This document shows positions 20,244 to 28,327 of a DNA stretch of 40,181 bases, one piece after another (position 1 is the first letter of the stretch; the number at the start of each line of letters is the position of its first letter). The stretch is from NCBI RefSeq assembly GCF_000214135.1, contig NZ_AFIE01000031.1, positions 1 to 40,181 of the forward strand, in the 5' to 3' direction. This DNA comes from Acinetobacter sp. P8-3-8 (GTDB lineage Bacteria > Pseudomonadota > Gammaproteobacteria > Pseudomonadales > Moraxellaceae). The notes beneath the pieces were generated by a model. That model saw only the letters and a list, made by a program, of their open reading frames with translations, was not told the DNA's origin and ran no database searches. The position numbers and the translations under genes were made by a program.

Positions 20244-21020
20244 ATGTTTGCAAAATTAAACCAATATCGTCAGAACTTAAGCTTACCTTTACCAAAACCT
20301 AAAAAAGCACAATCACAATATAAATTTGAATGGGTTGAAGACCTTAAACAACTTAAAGAAGTACAAAAATTTCGAGCAGTACAATTTGCAGATCAATTTG
20401 GAATTACATTTGAAAATGGTTTAGATCAAGATTTATATGATCTTGATTGTGAACACGCTGTGTTACGTGATAAATGGAGCAATGAAATCGTTGCTTATAC
20501 ACGTTTAAAACGCTTCCAAGGGCATGAATTAAAAAAGAGTTATAGCTCGCAAGAGTTTGATGTATCAAAGTTTTCAGCATTAGATAATATTGTCGAAATT
20601 GGGCGAACCTGTGTACATCCACGTTATCGAAATGGTCGTGCATTATCGATGCTATGGCTTAATCTTGTTCCGACTGTATTGTGGAAAATGAAAGCAAAAT
20701 ATTTGATTGGTTGTGTGAGCATTCGCTTAGAAGACAACAAGGCACGAGCTTATTACACACATCAATTTCTTAAACAATTGGATGATGAACAATTTATTGA
20801 CGTGAAAGCAAAACCTACTTTTGAACCTAGTCATCCAGAGTACAGTTTTCCTCAAGATGAACGTATCCCAAAGTTATTTGATGTTTATTTGAAAATGAAT
20901 GCTCGGTTGTCCAAACAGGCTTATCACGATGAATCATTTAATTGCTTAGATTATTTTGTATTTGTTGAAATAAATGACGTTGTGAAGAATTTTGTATTGA
21001 ACAAAATGGTCAACCGTTAA
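20244..21020 (+). CDS. GNAT-fold N-acyltransferase (OlsB-like)
   Basis: This 258-residue soluble protein resembles the acetyltransferase family that includes OlsB, the ornithine N-acyltransferase of aminolipid synthesis, and autoinducer-synthase-like GNAT enzymes. The defining stretch is VEIGRTCVHPRYRNG near residues 116-130, followed by a hydrophobic LSMLWLNLV helix; before it come VAYTRLKRF and a DVSKF segment. OlsB proteins are known in Acinetobacter, but the partner OlsA is not visible here, so the substrate is inferred. AGGAG precedes the ATG. A mobile-like element sits 17 nt after the stop. Confidence 0.7.
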   Translation: MFAKLNQYRQNLSLPLPKPKKAQSQYKFEWVEDLKQLKEVQKFRAVQFADQFGITFENGLDQDLYDLDCEHAVLRDKWSNEIVAYTRLKRFQGHELKKSYSSQEFDVSKFSALDNIVEIGRTCVHPRYRNGRALSMLWLNLVPTVLWKMKAKYLIGCVSIRLEDNKARAYYTHQFLKQLDDEQFIDVKAKPTFEPSHPEYSFPQDERIPKLFDVYLKMNARLSKQAYHDESFNCLDYFVFVEINDVVKNFVLNKMVNR

Positions 21021-21037
21021 ATACAATTGAAATAGTT

Positions 21038-21355
21038 AACCTGAGTTCGGGATAAGATATGTTTCCAACTATATGATACGCGGAAATGTCAGTCGCATTG
21101 TTCGAGGCAGGGCTACATCTGTAATATACTGTTTTTGCAATATATTAGGTACTTGATAGTATCTGTCGAGTTGGCGACTGAGAAATGGTTTTGCCCTTGC
21201 GTGGCAGTGCCACTCATCCCGAAAGCCTTGCGAGGTAGTACCTCTCAGGTCGAATCGAAGGTTAATCCTTGCATCTGACTTTAAACGGTGAGACTCCGCT
21301 GAGCCTGATCTATCTTTTCAATAGCTTACATCAAAATTTATCCCAAACTGACGTT
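21038..21355 (+). mobile_element. MITE-like non-coding element, copy 2 (complete, 318 bp)
   Basis: The left end AACCTGAGTTCGGGATAAG and right end TTTATCCCAAACTGACGTT form imperfect terminal inverted repeats. AGTT directly flanks both sides (21034-21037 and 21356-21359; AGTTA if the first A is counted as target). The middle has two palindromes, GTGGCAGTGCCAC (21201-21213) and GAGGTAGTACCTC (21232-21244). No open reading frame is convincing. It occupies most of the gap between the OlsB-like gene and the amidotransferase gene and could affect transcription of the latter. Confidence 0.85.
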
Positions 21356-21483
21356 AGTTAGCGATTACTAGCGGCTTACAGAAATATAATCCTGTTTGCA
21401 AACAATATTCATGATTGATATTTGCAAGCAGGAAGCGACTCATGCACAATATTCCTATAACTAAAATGTTGTATGAATAAATT

Positions 21484-22332
21484 ATGTGCCAATTGCTTGG
21501 AATGAACTGTGCGACACCGACAGATATTACCTTTTCTTTTCGTGGTTTTTCGCAACGTGCGGGAATAACTTCCGATCATTCTGACGGATTTGGTATTGCC
21601 TTTTTTGAAGATAAAGCATGCCGTTTATTTGTCGACAATCAATCTGCGGTTGAATCACCGATTGCAGAATTGGTACGGAACTATCCAATCAAGTCACGCA
21701 ATGTGATTGCACATATTCGTAAAGCGACGCAAGGCAAAATCACCCTAGAAAACTCACATCCTTTTATGCGAGAGCTGTGGGGCAGACAATGGATTTTTGC
21801 ACATAATGGTGATTTACATGATTTTAATCCACGCTTATCAGGGCGATTTACACCTGTAGGAAGTACGGATAGTGAATTGGCATTTTGTTATTTACTTGAA
21901 CAGTTGGTTTTAAAATTTGGCTATGATGAGCCAAGTTTGGATGATATTTTTACTTTATTAGAAGAAATTTCACCGCAAATTGCGGAATATGGCACATTTA
22001 ATTTTTGTCTATCCAATGGGCAAGCTTTATTTAGCTATGCAACGACTAAATTGCATTGGATCGTTCGAGAATATCCATTTAAATATGCTCGATTGGTTGA
22101 TTTAGATGTCGATATTGATTTTAGTAAATTTACCACAGCCGAAGATCGTGTTGCAGTCATTACCACTGAACCATTAACCCATAATGAAACTTGGACTGCA
22201 TATAAAGCAGGTGAGATGATTTTATTTAAAGATGGTCAAGTGATAAAAACAGCATTGACTCGTGTTGAGCGACTATTACGGGAGGCTGAAAATCCTAATT
22301 TGATTAGAATAACTAAAGCTGATCAATATTAA
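21484..22332 (+). CDS. Class II glutamine amidotransferase (YafJ-like)
   Basis: This 282-residue protein has an Ntn-type glutaminase domain with nucleophile Cys2 directly after the initiator Met. HSDGFGIAFFED follows (about 33-44), then NVIAHIRKATQG and IFAHNGDLHDF, which build the oxyanion hole and glutamine site. It covers only the amidotransferase domain, like E. coli YafJ, so the acceptor is unknown. The requirement for Cys at position 2 fixes the start at 21484, although no Shine-Dalgarno site is seen. A mobile-like element ends 128 nt upstream, and a strong terminator follows. Confidence 0.9.
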   Translation: MCQLLGMNCATPTDITFSFRGFSQRAGITSDHSDGFGIAFFEDKACRLFVDNQSAVESPIAELVRNYPIKSRNVIAHIRKATQGKITLENSHPFMRELWGRQWIFAHNGDLHDFNPRLSGRFTPVGSTDSELAFCYLLEQLVLKFGYDEPSLDDIFTLLEEISPQIAEYGTFNFCLSNGQALFSYATTKLHWIVREYPFKYARLVDLDVDIDFSKFTTAEDRVAVITTEPLTHNETWTAYKAGEMILFKDGQVIKTALTRVERLLREAENPNLIRITKADQY

Positions 22333-22353
22333 TGTATTCTAAATGAATAGTAT

Positions 22354-22389
22354 AAAAGCCTTTAATTTTATTAAAGGCTTTTATTTTTA
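22354..22389 (+). terminator. Terminator of the amidotransferase gene
   Basis: A 13-bp stem (AAAAGCCTTTAAT / ATTAAAGGCTTTT) with a TTT loop is followed by ATTTTT. Confidence 0.9.
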
Positions 22390-22608
22390 TATAGTTAATT
22401 ATATTTTTGAATTGCATAAAATCATCAATATGGTTAAAAAATATCTGACTCTTTTGGTTGAGTTTAAAATAATAATTAAATATAAACAGTAACTTAAATA
22501 ATAATTGAGATTTTTAACTTAATTCAGACTAATACGCTTCGTTTTTATTTTAAAAATAAGGGGTTAGTATAAATCGAAAGGTGAGAATATTATTTAAAAG
22601 GTGATCGT

Positions 22609-23064
22609 ATGAAGATGAAATGGGTTCCAGAATATAATACTGGTATCGATGTGATTGACGATCAACATAAAAGAATTTTGGATTATATTAACGAAATTAA
22701 TGAAATCGGTGTAATGACTGATCGTGCAAGAATTAGAAATATTCTTAATCAAATTATTGATTATACCCAGTCACATTTTGCATTCGAAGAAAGCTTACAA
22801 GAAGAAGCAGATTATAAATATCGTGTTCCACATAAACGAGTGCATGATTTATTTATTAAACGTATTGAAAACTATCGTAGTCGTTTTGAGGAAGGTCATT
22901 CGATTGAAAATGAATTGCACGAGGTATTGTCAAAATGGTTGATCAACCATATTCAACATGATGATGCTGACTATGTGGGGGCTGTAAAGTTAAATATGAT
23001 GGGCATCATTAAAGAAAACGAAAAGAAAAAAGGCAAAAACTGGTTTGCAAGATTTTTTTCATAA
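22609..23064 (+). CDS. Bacteriohemerythrin
   Basis: This 151-residue four-helix protein carries a non-haem di-iron oxygen-binding site. All seven expected ligands are present: His20, His56, Glu60, His75, His79, His114 and Asp119 (H-x4-D). The WVPEYNTGIDVIDDQH start is typical. The C-terminal tail is lysine-rich (about 135-146) and ends in FARFFS. There is no signal peptide or signalling domain, so it is a stand-alone cytoplasmic protein probably used for O2 delivery, storage or sensing. AAAGGTGAT precedes the ATG. The gene stands alone, and I see no clear terminator. Confidence 0.9.
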   Translation: MKMKWVPEYNTGIDVIDDQHKRILDYINEINEIGVMTDRARIRNILNQIIDYTQSHFAFEESLQEEADYKYRVPHKRVHDLFIKRIENYRSRFEEGHSIENELHEVLSKWLINHIQHDDADYVGAVKLNMMGIIKENEKKKGKNWFARFFS

Positions 23065-23276
23065 TTCACCTTGTTGATCAGGCAAATGATAAAAATAACC
23101 CGTTCTCTTATTAGAACAATTCAGAGGGAATAAAAAGAAAAATATACAATAGAAATCTTGCGCAGCAAATCATCTGGAGAGGATGGTTTGCTTTTTTCTT
23201 TTAAACTTTGATTTTCACAAACGAGAAAGGCAAAATAGCAGAACTTTTTACGAAACACCTCATGCAGGATTATTCT

Positions 23277-24344
23277 ATGTCACGATGGTTATCGCCGCTC
23301 ATGGCATTTTGTTTGTCTTTTATGATTATTGCAGGCTTAGCTCCAAGTCTCGGTATTCAAATTGATCGACAAATTGATTTTTGGATATTGTGGTTAGTGT
23401 CAATGTTGGTTTTGGCATTGCCTATAGCTTATTTGGAAGTTGCTTTAGCGAAGCGCTCTAAAACAACAGCATTGAATGCATTGTCTAGCTTAACGCGTGA
23501 TGCCGATGCTTCTCAATCTTGGCGTATCGTGGGCTGGTTGGCTGTGGTGTTTATTCCGTTCTTGGCGGGTGGAATACTATCTAACATTAGTCAAAGTGCT
23601 GTGCAAATTGCTCAAATTCCTGTAGCGACCAATATTTTATTTGCAGGTGCTGCAATTCTGGCATTTGTGCTGTCATTTATTCCACGTCAAATACTCATTG
23701 CTTTAGTTGCATTTGGCGTGGTGTTGTCATTGGTACTTGCCAATGTGTTCGGTACAGCATTGCAACCGTGGCATATGACTCCTGTAGAGTTTAAGGAGTG
23801 GGGCAATGCCAGCATCCTTGCATTGGTCGCAACAGGCTTAGGATTAGGCTTATATTGGCAAACCAGCTTATCGAGCATCCAACAACAGAATGAAGCATCT
23901 AAAACAGCTTTACCGATCTGGATTGCGCAACTGATTGCTGTGATTGCTTTTGGATTCTTCGCTGTTTCAGCGCAAATTCCAGCTTATACATTGTTATTTA
24001 CCGCAGTCATTTCAGCAGCACTGTTATTACAGTTAGCAAAAGAACAATTGGCTCAGCGTCAAATCGCAATCGTAATCCAGTTTGTCGTGTTATTGGTTGG
24101 CTTATTGGTTTGGACGATTCCAAATATTAGCTTAGTGTTCAATCCATTGTTAATGCTTTGGGGCTTAGTGATTTGTTTGATCTATTCAGTTTTTGTGGGA
24201 TGGATCATGAAGATCAGCCATTTACGCAAAGCTATGAATTTTAGCTCAGAAGCTTTTTATAATATTTGGCGTATTGCTGTACGAATTGTTCTTCCACTGG
24301 CGATTATCTTGGCAATTGTCGCCTATATTGGACAATTGATTTGA
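23277..24344 (+). CDS. Polytopic membrane protein, sodium:neurotransmitter-symporter-like
   Basis: About ten or eleven hydrophobic segments fill this 355-residue protein. The first helices (residues about 8-60) and the LPIAYLEVALAKRS segment, followed by WRIVGWLAVVFIPFLAGG, recall the NSS family (for example the LLLEVALGRRS and WR-GWL regions). However, the GLGNIWRFPY-type helix 1 motif is not present, and the protein is shorter. I therefore call it NSS-like with reserve. I chose ATG 23277 because AGGA lies 7 nt upstream; an in-frame ATG 15 nt earlier and a TTG further up lack this. It overlaps rnfH by one base (TGATG), so the two are translationally coupled. Confidence 0.55.
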   Translation: MSRWLSPLMAFCLSFMIIAGLAPSLGIQIDRQIDFWILWLVSMLVLALPIAYLEVALAKRSKTTALNALSSLTRDADASQSWRIVGWLAVVFIPFLAGGILSNISQSAVQIAQIPVATNILFAGAAILAFVLSFIPRQILIALVAFGVVLSLVLANVFGTALQPWHMTPVEFKEWGNASILALVATGLGLGLYWQTSLSSIQQQNEASKTALPIWIAQLIAVIAFGFFAVSAQIPAYTLLFTAVISAALLLQLAKEQLAQRQIAIVIQFVVLLVGLLVWTIPNISLVFNPLLMLWGLVICLIYSVFVGWIMKISHLRKAMNFSSEAFYNIWRIAVRIVLPLAIILAIVAYIGQLI

Positions 24345-24682
24345 TGGATATATTGACCAAAGGTGAAAAGGTTTGGGTGGCTTATGCCACCGAAAATCAA
24401 CAATTTCATATTGAGTTACAATTTTCTCAAGGAATGAGCATTGCAGATGCGATTGCTCAAAGTGGTTTAGCTGAACAAGTACAATTACCTGAAAATTTTA
24501 GTTTTGGTATTTTTGGTGTTAAAAGCAAAGATCTTACTCAAGTTTTACAAGCAGGGGATCGTGTTGAAATCTATAGAGCTTTAACCATTAATCCGAAAGA
24601 TATTCGTCGTAATCGTGCCAAAGCCAATCCTGTTGGGCGTTATTGTCGAGGGAATCGTTACCGCCAATTGCTGTCTAAGTAA
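24344..24682 (+). CDS. rnfH: RnfH/RatB family ubiquitin-like protein
   Basis: This 112-residue protein belongs to the RnfH (UPF0125) family with a beta-grasp fold, function unsettled. Visible signs are the KVWVAYATENQQFHIEL start, the SIADAIAQSGL helix, GIFGVKSKDLTQVLQAGDRVEIYRAL, and the PKDIRRNRAK tail that ends the domain. The start is the ATG overlapping the stop of the preceding membrane-protein gene (TGATG). In many gammaproteobacteria rnfH lies near ratA, smpB and bamE; here bamE is indeed next, on the opposite strand, but the upstream gene is a membrane protein, not ratA. Confidence 0.88.
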   Translation: MDILTKGEKVWVAYATENQQFHIELQFSQGMSIADAIAQSGLAEQVQLPENFSFGIFGVKSKDLTQVLQAGDRVEIYRALTINPKDIRRNRAKANPVGRYCRGNRYRQLLSK

Positions 24683-24727
24683 TCCATTCTTTAAGCCAAT
24701 CGCTTTAAACAATTGAATCAATATAAA

Positions 24728-24755
24728 AAACCCCTCATTGAGGGGTTTATTTTTA
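24728..24755. terminator. Bidirectional terminator between rnfH and bamE
   Basis: A 9-bp stem (AAACCCCTC / GAGGGGTTT) with a 3-nt loop has A-rich flank before it and T-rich flank after, suiting the two converging genes. Confidence 0.85.
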
Positions 24756-24766
24756 TATCAAAGTGT

Positions 24767-25165
24767 CTATAGTGGAGGCGCATTCAAAATTGCTTCTTTA
24801 GAAGCAGGCAAACCAGGTTGAGATTCAGGAATGGTTTCCAAACCTTCAATTTTATTGACAATACCTGATTGATCAAAATAAACCTTTAAGTGTTGGCCAT
24901 GTGCTACAGGAATCTTGGCTTTTTTAGCGTAAGTTCCTGGGATATAATTGTAAATGTAGTCCCATCGATCAGGATTCAATGGATCTGCAACCGTTGGACT
25001 ACCCAGCAAAAAACGTACTTGTTGGTAAGTCATACCGACTTGAATTTTTGAAGCTTGAGCTTGGGTTAACGGTGTTCCTTGAGGAATATCAACTTTGTAT
25101 ACTCCAAATACAGAACAGCCACCAAGTAAAGAAGCGACGAATAACGTCAGCATGATTTTTTGCAT
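24767..25165 (-). CDS. bamE: Outer membrane protein assembly factor BamE (SmpA/OmlA lipoprotein)
   Basis: BamE is a lipoprotein subunit of the BAM complex that inserts beta-barrel proteins in the outer membrane. The 132-residue precursor has a signal peptide with lipobox LLGGC (Cys17, Ser at +2). The SmpA/OmlA fold is marked by VYKVDIPQGTPLTQ, KIQVGMTYQQVRFLLGSP and the RWDYIYNY segment near residues 67-74. A Pro-rich tail of about 25 residues follows. It is divergent from fur (112 nt between starts), an arrangement shared with Pseudomonas relatives. Confidence 0.94.
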   Translation of the reverse strand: MQKIMLTLFVASLLGGCSVFGVYKVDIPQGTPLTQAQASKIQVGMTYQQVRFLLGSPTVADPLNPDRWDYIYNYIPGTYAKKAKIPVAHGQHLKVYFDQSGIVNKIEGLETIPESQPGLPASKEAILNAPPL

Positions 25166-25277
25166 TTTGCTACACTATCCCAAATTAATTATGATGCAAT
25201 TGATCCACGGATAGATCATACTGCATCTCAACTCTGTTGCATATTCCAACTTAAAATTTGTTGAGAGACCTTTTTAT

Positions 25278-25715
25278 ATGCCTATTTCAAATCAAGATTT
25301 ACGCAAAGCTGGACTTAAAGTTACCCTACCACGAATCAAGATTTTGGAATTATTAGAAAATTCAAGACAACACCACTTGAGCGCGGAAGACATTTATAAA
25401 ACATTACTTGAACAAGGTGAAGATGTCGGTCTTGCAACCGTATATCGTGTGTTAACGCAATTTGAAGCTGCTGGAATTATTCAGCGTCATCATTTTGAAA
25501 ACAATCATTCTGTTTTTGAAATCATGCAAGAAGATCACCACGATCATCTCGTATGTTTAAATTGTAATAAAGTCATTGAATTTACAAATGATACCATTGA
25601 ACATGAGCAACATTCGGTAGCGGATAAGCACGGTTTTAAACTGACTGGACATTCGTTAAACCTGTACGGTTTTTGTGATGCGCCTGAATGTCAGGAAGCT
25701 TATCGTAAAAAATAA
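25278..25715 (+). CDS. fur: Ferric uptake regulator Fur
   Basis: Fur is the iron-responsive repressor of iron uptake genes. The 145-residue protein has the N-terminal winged helix (LRKAGLKVTLPRIKILELL and HHLSAEDIYKTLL, then GLATVYRVLTQFEAAGII). The dimerisation domain follows with the HHDHLVCLNC metal-binding stretch, the CLNC pair and a second CDAPEC pair near residue 134 that would hold structural zinc. GAGA precedes the ATG. It is divergent from bamE and ends in a very strong terminator. Confidence 0.97.
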   Translation: MPISNQDLRKAGLKVTLPRIKILELLENSRQHHLSAEDIYKTLLEQGEDVGLATVYRVLTQFEAAGIIQRHHFENNHSVFEIMQEDHHDHLVCLNCNKVIEFTNDTIEHEQHSVADKHGFKLTGHSLNLYGFCDAPECQEAYRKK

Positions 25716-25737
25716 AATCACATAAATACAACAAATT

Positions 25738-25771
25738 AAAAGGGAGCTAAATTCATTTAGCTCCCTTTTTA
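25738..25771 (+). terminator. Terminator of fur, also suited to pilU
   Basis: A perfect stem of about 14 bp (AAAGGGAGCTAAA / TTTAGCTCCCTTT) with a short TTCA-type loop and T tract lies between the converging fur and pilU genes. Confidence 0.9.
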
Positions 25772-25797
25772 GTATTTTAAGTGCAGATTAAAATCAA

Positions 25798-26916
25798 TTA
25801 TTGCCCGTCAAAAGTCAGTTTGCTATGTGCATTGAGCAACTGAGCACCACCTTCCTCATCCAATTTAATCTGTAGACGTAAATCATTCGGTGAGTCAGCA
25901 TGCTTTAGTGCATCTTTATAGGTAATTTGTCCTGCTTTGTAGAGGTCAAACAGTGCTTGGTCAAAGGTTTGCATACCTAATTCACGTGAACGCTTCATCA
26001 AATCTTTAATTTCATGTACATCGCCTTTACGGATCAAGTCTGAAATTAAAGGTGAGTTGATGAGAATTTCAATTGCTGCACGACGTGAGTTGCCATCTGG
26101 TGTTGGAATCAATTGCTGAGCAACCATCGCTTTTAAGTTAAGCGACAAGTCCATAAACAACTGACTGTGACGATCTGATTCAAAGAAGTGAATAATACGA
26201 TCAATGGCTTGGTTGGCGTTGTTCGCATGCAGTGTGGCAAAAACCAAATGCCCTGTTTCTGCAAAGGCAATGGCATAGTCCATAGTTTCACGTGAACGAA
26301 TCTCACCAATCAAAATAACATCAGGTGCTTGACGCAGTGTATTCTTTAACGCAATTTCGAAAGAGTCGGTATCAATACCGACTTCGCGTTGCGTGATAAT
26401 ACAACCTGCATGTTCGTGTACAAATTCAATCGGGTCTTCAATGGTAATGATATGACCTTTAGAATTATGATTACGATAACCGATAATTGAAGCCAAAGAG
26501 GTCGATTTACCCGTACCTGTCGCACCTACAAAGATAATAATGCCACGTTTGGTCATGGCTAAATCTTTCAGGATAGGTGGCAGTTTTAGCTCATCCATAG
26601 TTGGAATCGTAGTTTCAATACGACGTAACACCATACCTGGCATATCACGTTGCTGGAAGGCACTGACACGGAAACGGGCGGTTTTATCACGGTTGGTGAT
26701 TGCGAAGTTACATTCTCGTGTGTCGGCAAATTCTTTACGCTGCTTTTCACTCATAATAGAGTTAAGCAACGACATAATAATTTCGCCGTTTAACTTAGTT
26801 TTGACCACAGGAACAATTTGACCATTAATTTTCATTGATGGTTCAACTTCCGCAGTAATAAATAAGTCGGACGCTTTCTGCTCAATCATCATATTGAGCA
26901 AGTCATTAAAGTCCAT
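25798..26916 (-). CDS. pilU: Type IV pilus retraction ATPase homologue PilU
   Basis: PilU is the accessory hexameric ATPase that works with PilT to retract type IV pili, affecting twitching and DNA uptake. The 372-residue protein has Walker A GATGTGKST at 131-139, the ASDLF start, Asp box EDPIEFVHEHAGCIITQREVG, Walker B LIGEIRSRETMDYAIAFAETGHL, and a C-terminal domain ending in an extension longer than PilT. TGAGG precedes the ATG. It starts 25 nt after the pilT stop, so the two form an operon. PilU alone does not usually suffice for retraction. Confidence 0.95.
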   Translation of the reverse strand: MDFNDLLNMMIEQKASDLFITAEVEPSMKINGQIVPVVKTKLNGEIIMSLLNSIMSEKQRKEFADTRECNFAITNRDKTARFRVSAFQQRDMPGMVLRRIETTIPTMDELKLPPILKDLAMTKRGIIIFVGATGTGKSTSLASIIGYRNHNSKGHIITIEDPIEFVHEHAGCIITQREVGIDTDSFEIALKNTLRQAPDVILIGEIRSRETMDYAIAFAETGHLVFATLHANNANQAIDRIIHFFESDRHSQLFMDLSLNLKAMVAQQLIPTPDGNSRRAAIEILINSPLISDLIRKGDVHEIKDLMKRSRELGMQTFDQALFDLYKAGQITYKDALKHADSPNDLRLQIKLDEEGGAQLLNAHSKLTFDGQ

Positions 26917-26941
26917 CTTTTAAACCTCAATAATCCATGTC

Positions 26942-27979
26942 TTATAAGAACGATTCTGGTTGTTTTGCCATAGTTCTTGCAACCTGAGGGCTAATGACAC
27001 CTTTAGCAACCAGCGCTTTTAAGCTTTGATCAAGTGTGGTCATACCATAATTCGCACCTGTTTGAATTGCAGAATACATTTGTGCAACTTTATTCTCACG
27101 AATCAAGTTACGAATTGCGGGAATACCAATCATGATTTCATGTGCAGCAACACGACCACCACCTGTTTTCTTAAGGAGTGTTTGTGAAATTACGGCTTGT
27201 AGTGATTCAGATAACATGGCACGAACCATGTCTTTTTCTTCAGCAGGGAATACGTCAATCACACGGTCAATGGTTTTTGCCGCAGATGTGGTATGTAGTG
27301 TACCGAAAACCAAGTGACCTGTTTCCGCGGCTGTGAGTGCCAAACGGATCGTTTCAAGGTCACGCATCTCCCCGACAAGAATAATATCAGGGTCTTCACG
27401 GAGTGCAGAACGAAGTGCTTCGTTAAAACCATGAGTATCACGATGCACTTCACGTTGGTTGATCAAACATTTTTTAGACTGGTGTACAAATTCGATTGGA
27501 TCTTCGACCGTTAAAATATGGTCATAACGGTTATCGTTAATATAATCAATCATTGCCGCTAATGTTGTTGATTTACCAGAACCGGTAGGACCTGTCACCA
27601 ACACTAAACCACGAGGTAATTCACAAAGCCCTTTAAATGTCTGTCCTAAACCAAGATCTTCCATGGTTAAAACTTTCGAAGGAATAGTACGGAATACTGC
27701 ACCAGCACCACGGTTTTGGTTAAATGCGTTTACACGGAAACGAGCAACACCAGGTACTTCAAATGAAAAGTCAGTTTCTAATTGTTCTTCAAAGTCACGG
27801 CGTTGTTTATCGTTCATGATGTCATAAACAAGTCGATGTACCTCTTTATGTTCCATTGCTGGTAAATTGATTCGACGTACTTCGCCATCGACACGAATCA
27901 TCGGTGGCATACCTGCCGAAAGGTGTAAGTCTGATGCACCGTTTTTGACGGAAAACGCCAATAATTCTGTAATATCCAT
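26942..27979 (-). CDS. pilT: Type IV pilus retraction ATPase PilT
   Basis: PilT is the main cytoplasmic motor of pilus retraction. The 345-residue protein shows NGASDLHLSAG at residues 13-23, Walker A GPTGSGKST at 130-138, EDPIEFVH, Walker B DPDIILVGEMRD, TAAETGHLVFGTLHT, and the PilT signature AIRNLIRE near residue 287, which distinguishes it from PilB and PilU. GGGGA precedes the ATG. It is the first gene of pilT-pilU and is divergent from yggS, as in Pseudomonas. Confidence 0.97.
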   Translation of the reverse strand: MDITELLAFSVKNGASDLHLSAGMPPMIRVDGEVRRINLPAMEHKEVHRLVYDIMNDKQRRDFEEQLETDFSFEVPGVARFRVNAFNQNRGAGAVFRTIPSKVLTMEDLGLGQTFKGLCELPRGLVLVTGPTGSGKSTTLAAMIDYINDNRYDHILTVEDPIEFVHQSKKCLINQREVHRDTHGFNEALRSALREDPDIILVGEMRDLETIRLALTAAETGHLVFGTLHTTSAAKTIDRVIDVFPAEEKDMVRAMLSESLQAVISQTLLKKTGGGRVAAHEIMIGIPAIRNLIRENKVAQMYSAIQTGANYGMTTLDQSLKALVAKGVISPQVARTMAKQPESFL

Positions 27980-28327
27980 AATGTCCCCGAATAAAAACCT
28001 AATTGCCTAGGGTATGTTGATTATTCATATATTCTAGTTCCTGTTGTCCCTTGCATTGCAAACAATACATAAAGGTCTATACACAATATTTTGCTCAGCT
28101 CAGGTTGTGATTAAAATGATTTCAAACGAGGTGATGAGTCTTGAAAATAGTCTCGCTATTTTCTACATTTCATTCCATGTTTGCTCAATTTAAACTTACA
28201 ACGCAAGTTATATATGAACTGTTAACATACCCTTATTATTTTGTAGAATAATAATGCCTTTCACTCAGCATAACCAACAATTTAATCGCTTGGAAGCTGA
28301 AATTTTTTAGAAATGAGAAACTTGTCG
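27980..28327. promoter_or_regulatory. Divergent pilT/yggS intergenic region
   Basis: No gene is seen. For yggS, TTAACA (28222-28227) and TAGAAT (28244-28249) are spaced 16 bp and end about 80 nt before the start. An 8-bp hairpin GAAAATAG / CTATTTTC (28143-28150, 28156-28163) lies in the middle with no clear T tract. On the minus strand a TAGAAT lies near 28035, possibly for pilT. Confidence 0.4.

Noticed and set aside
24266-24343. N-terminal extension of rnfH
   Set aside because: It lies inside the end of the membrane-protein gene, has no family match, and the overlapping ATG at 24344 gives the usual RnfH start.
28313-28327. ATG at 28313 as the yggS start
   Set aside because: No Shine-Dalgarno site is seen, and the second ATG gives the usual MND start with the PLP lysine at residue 36.
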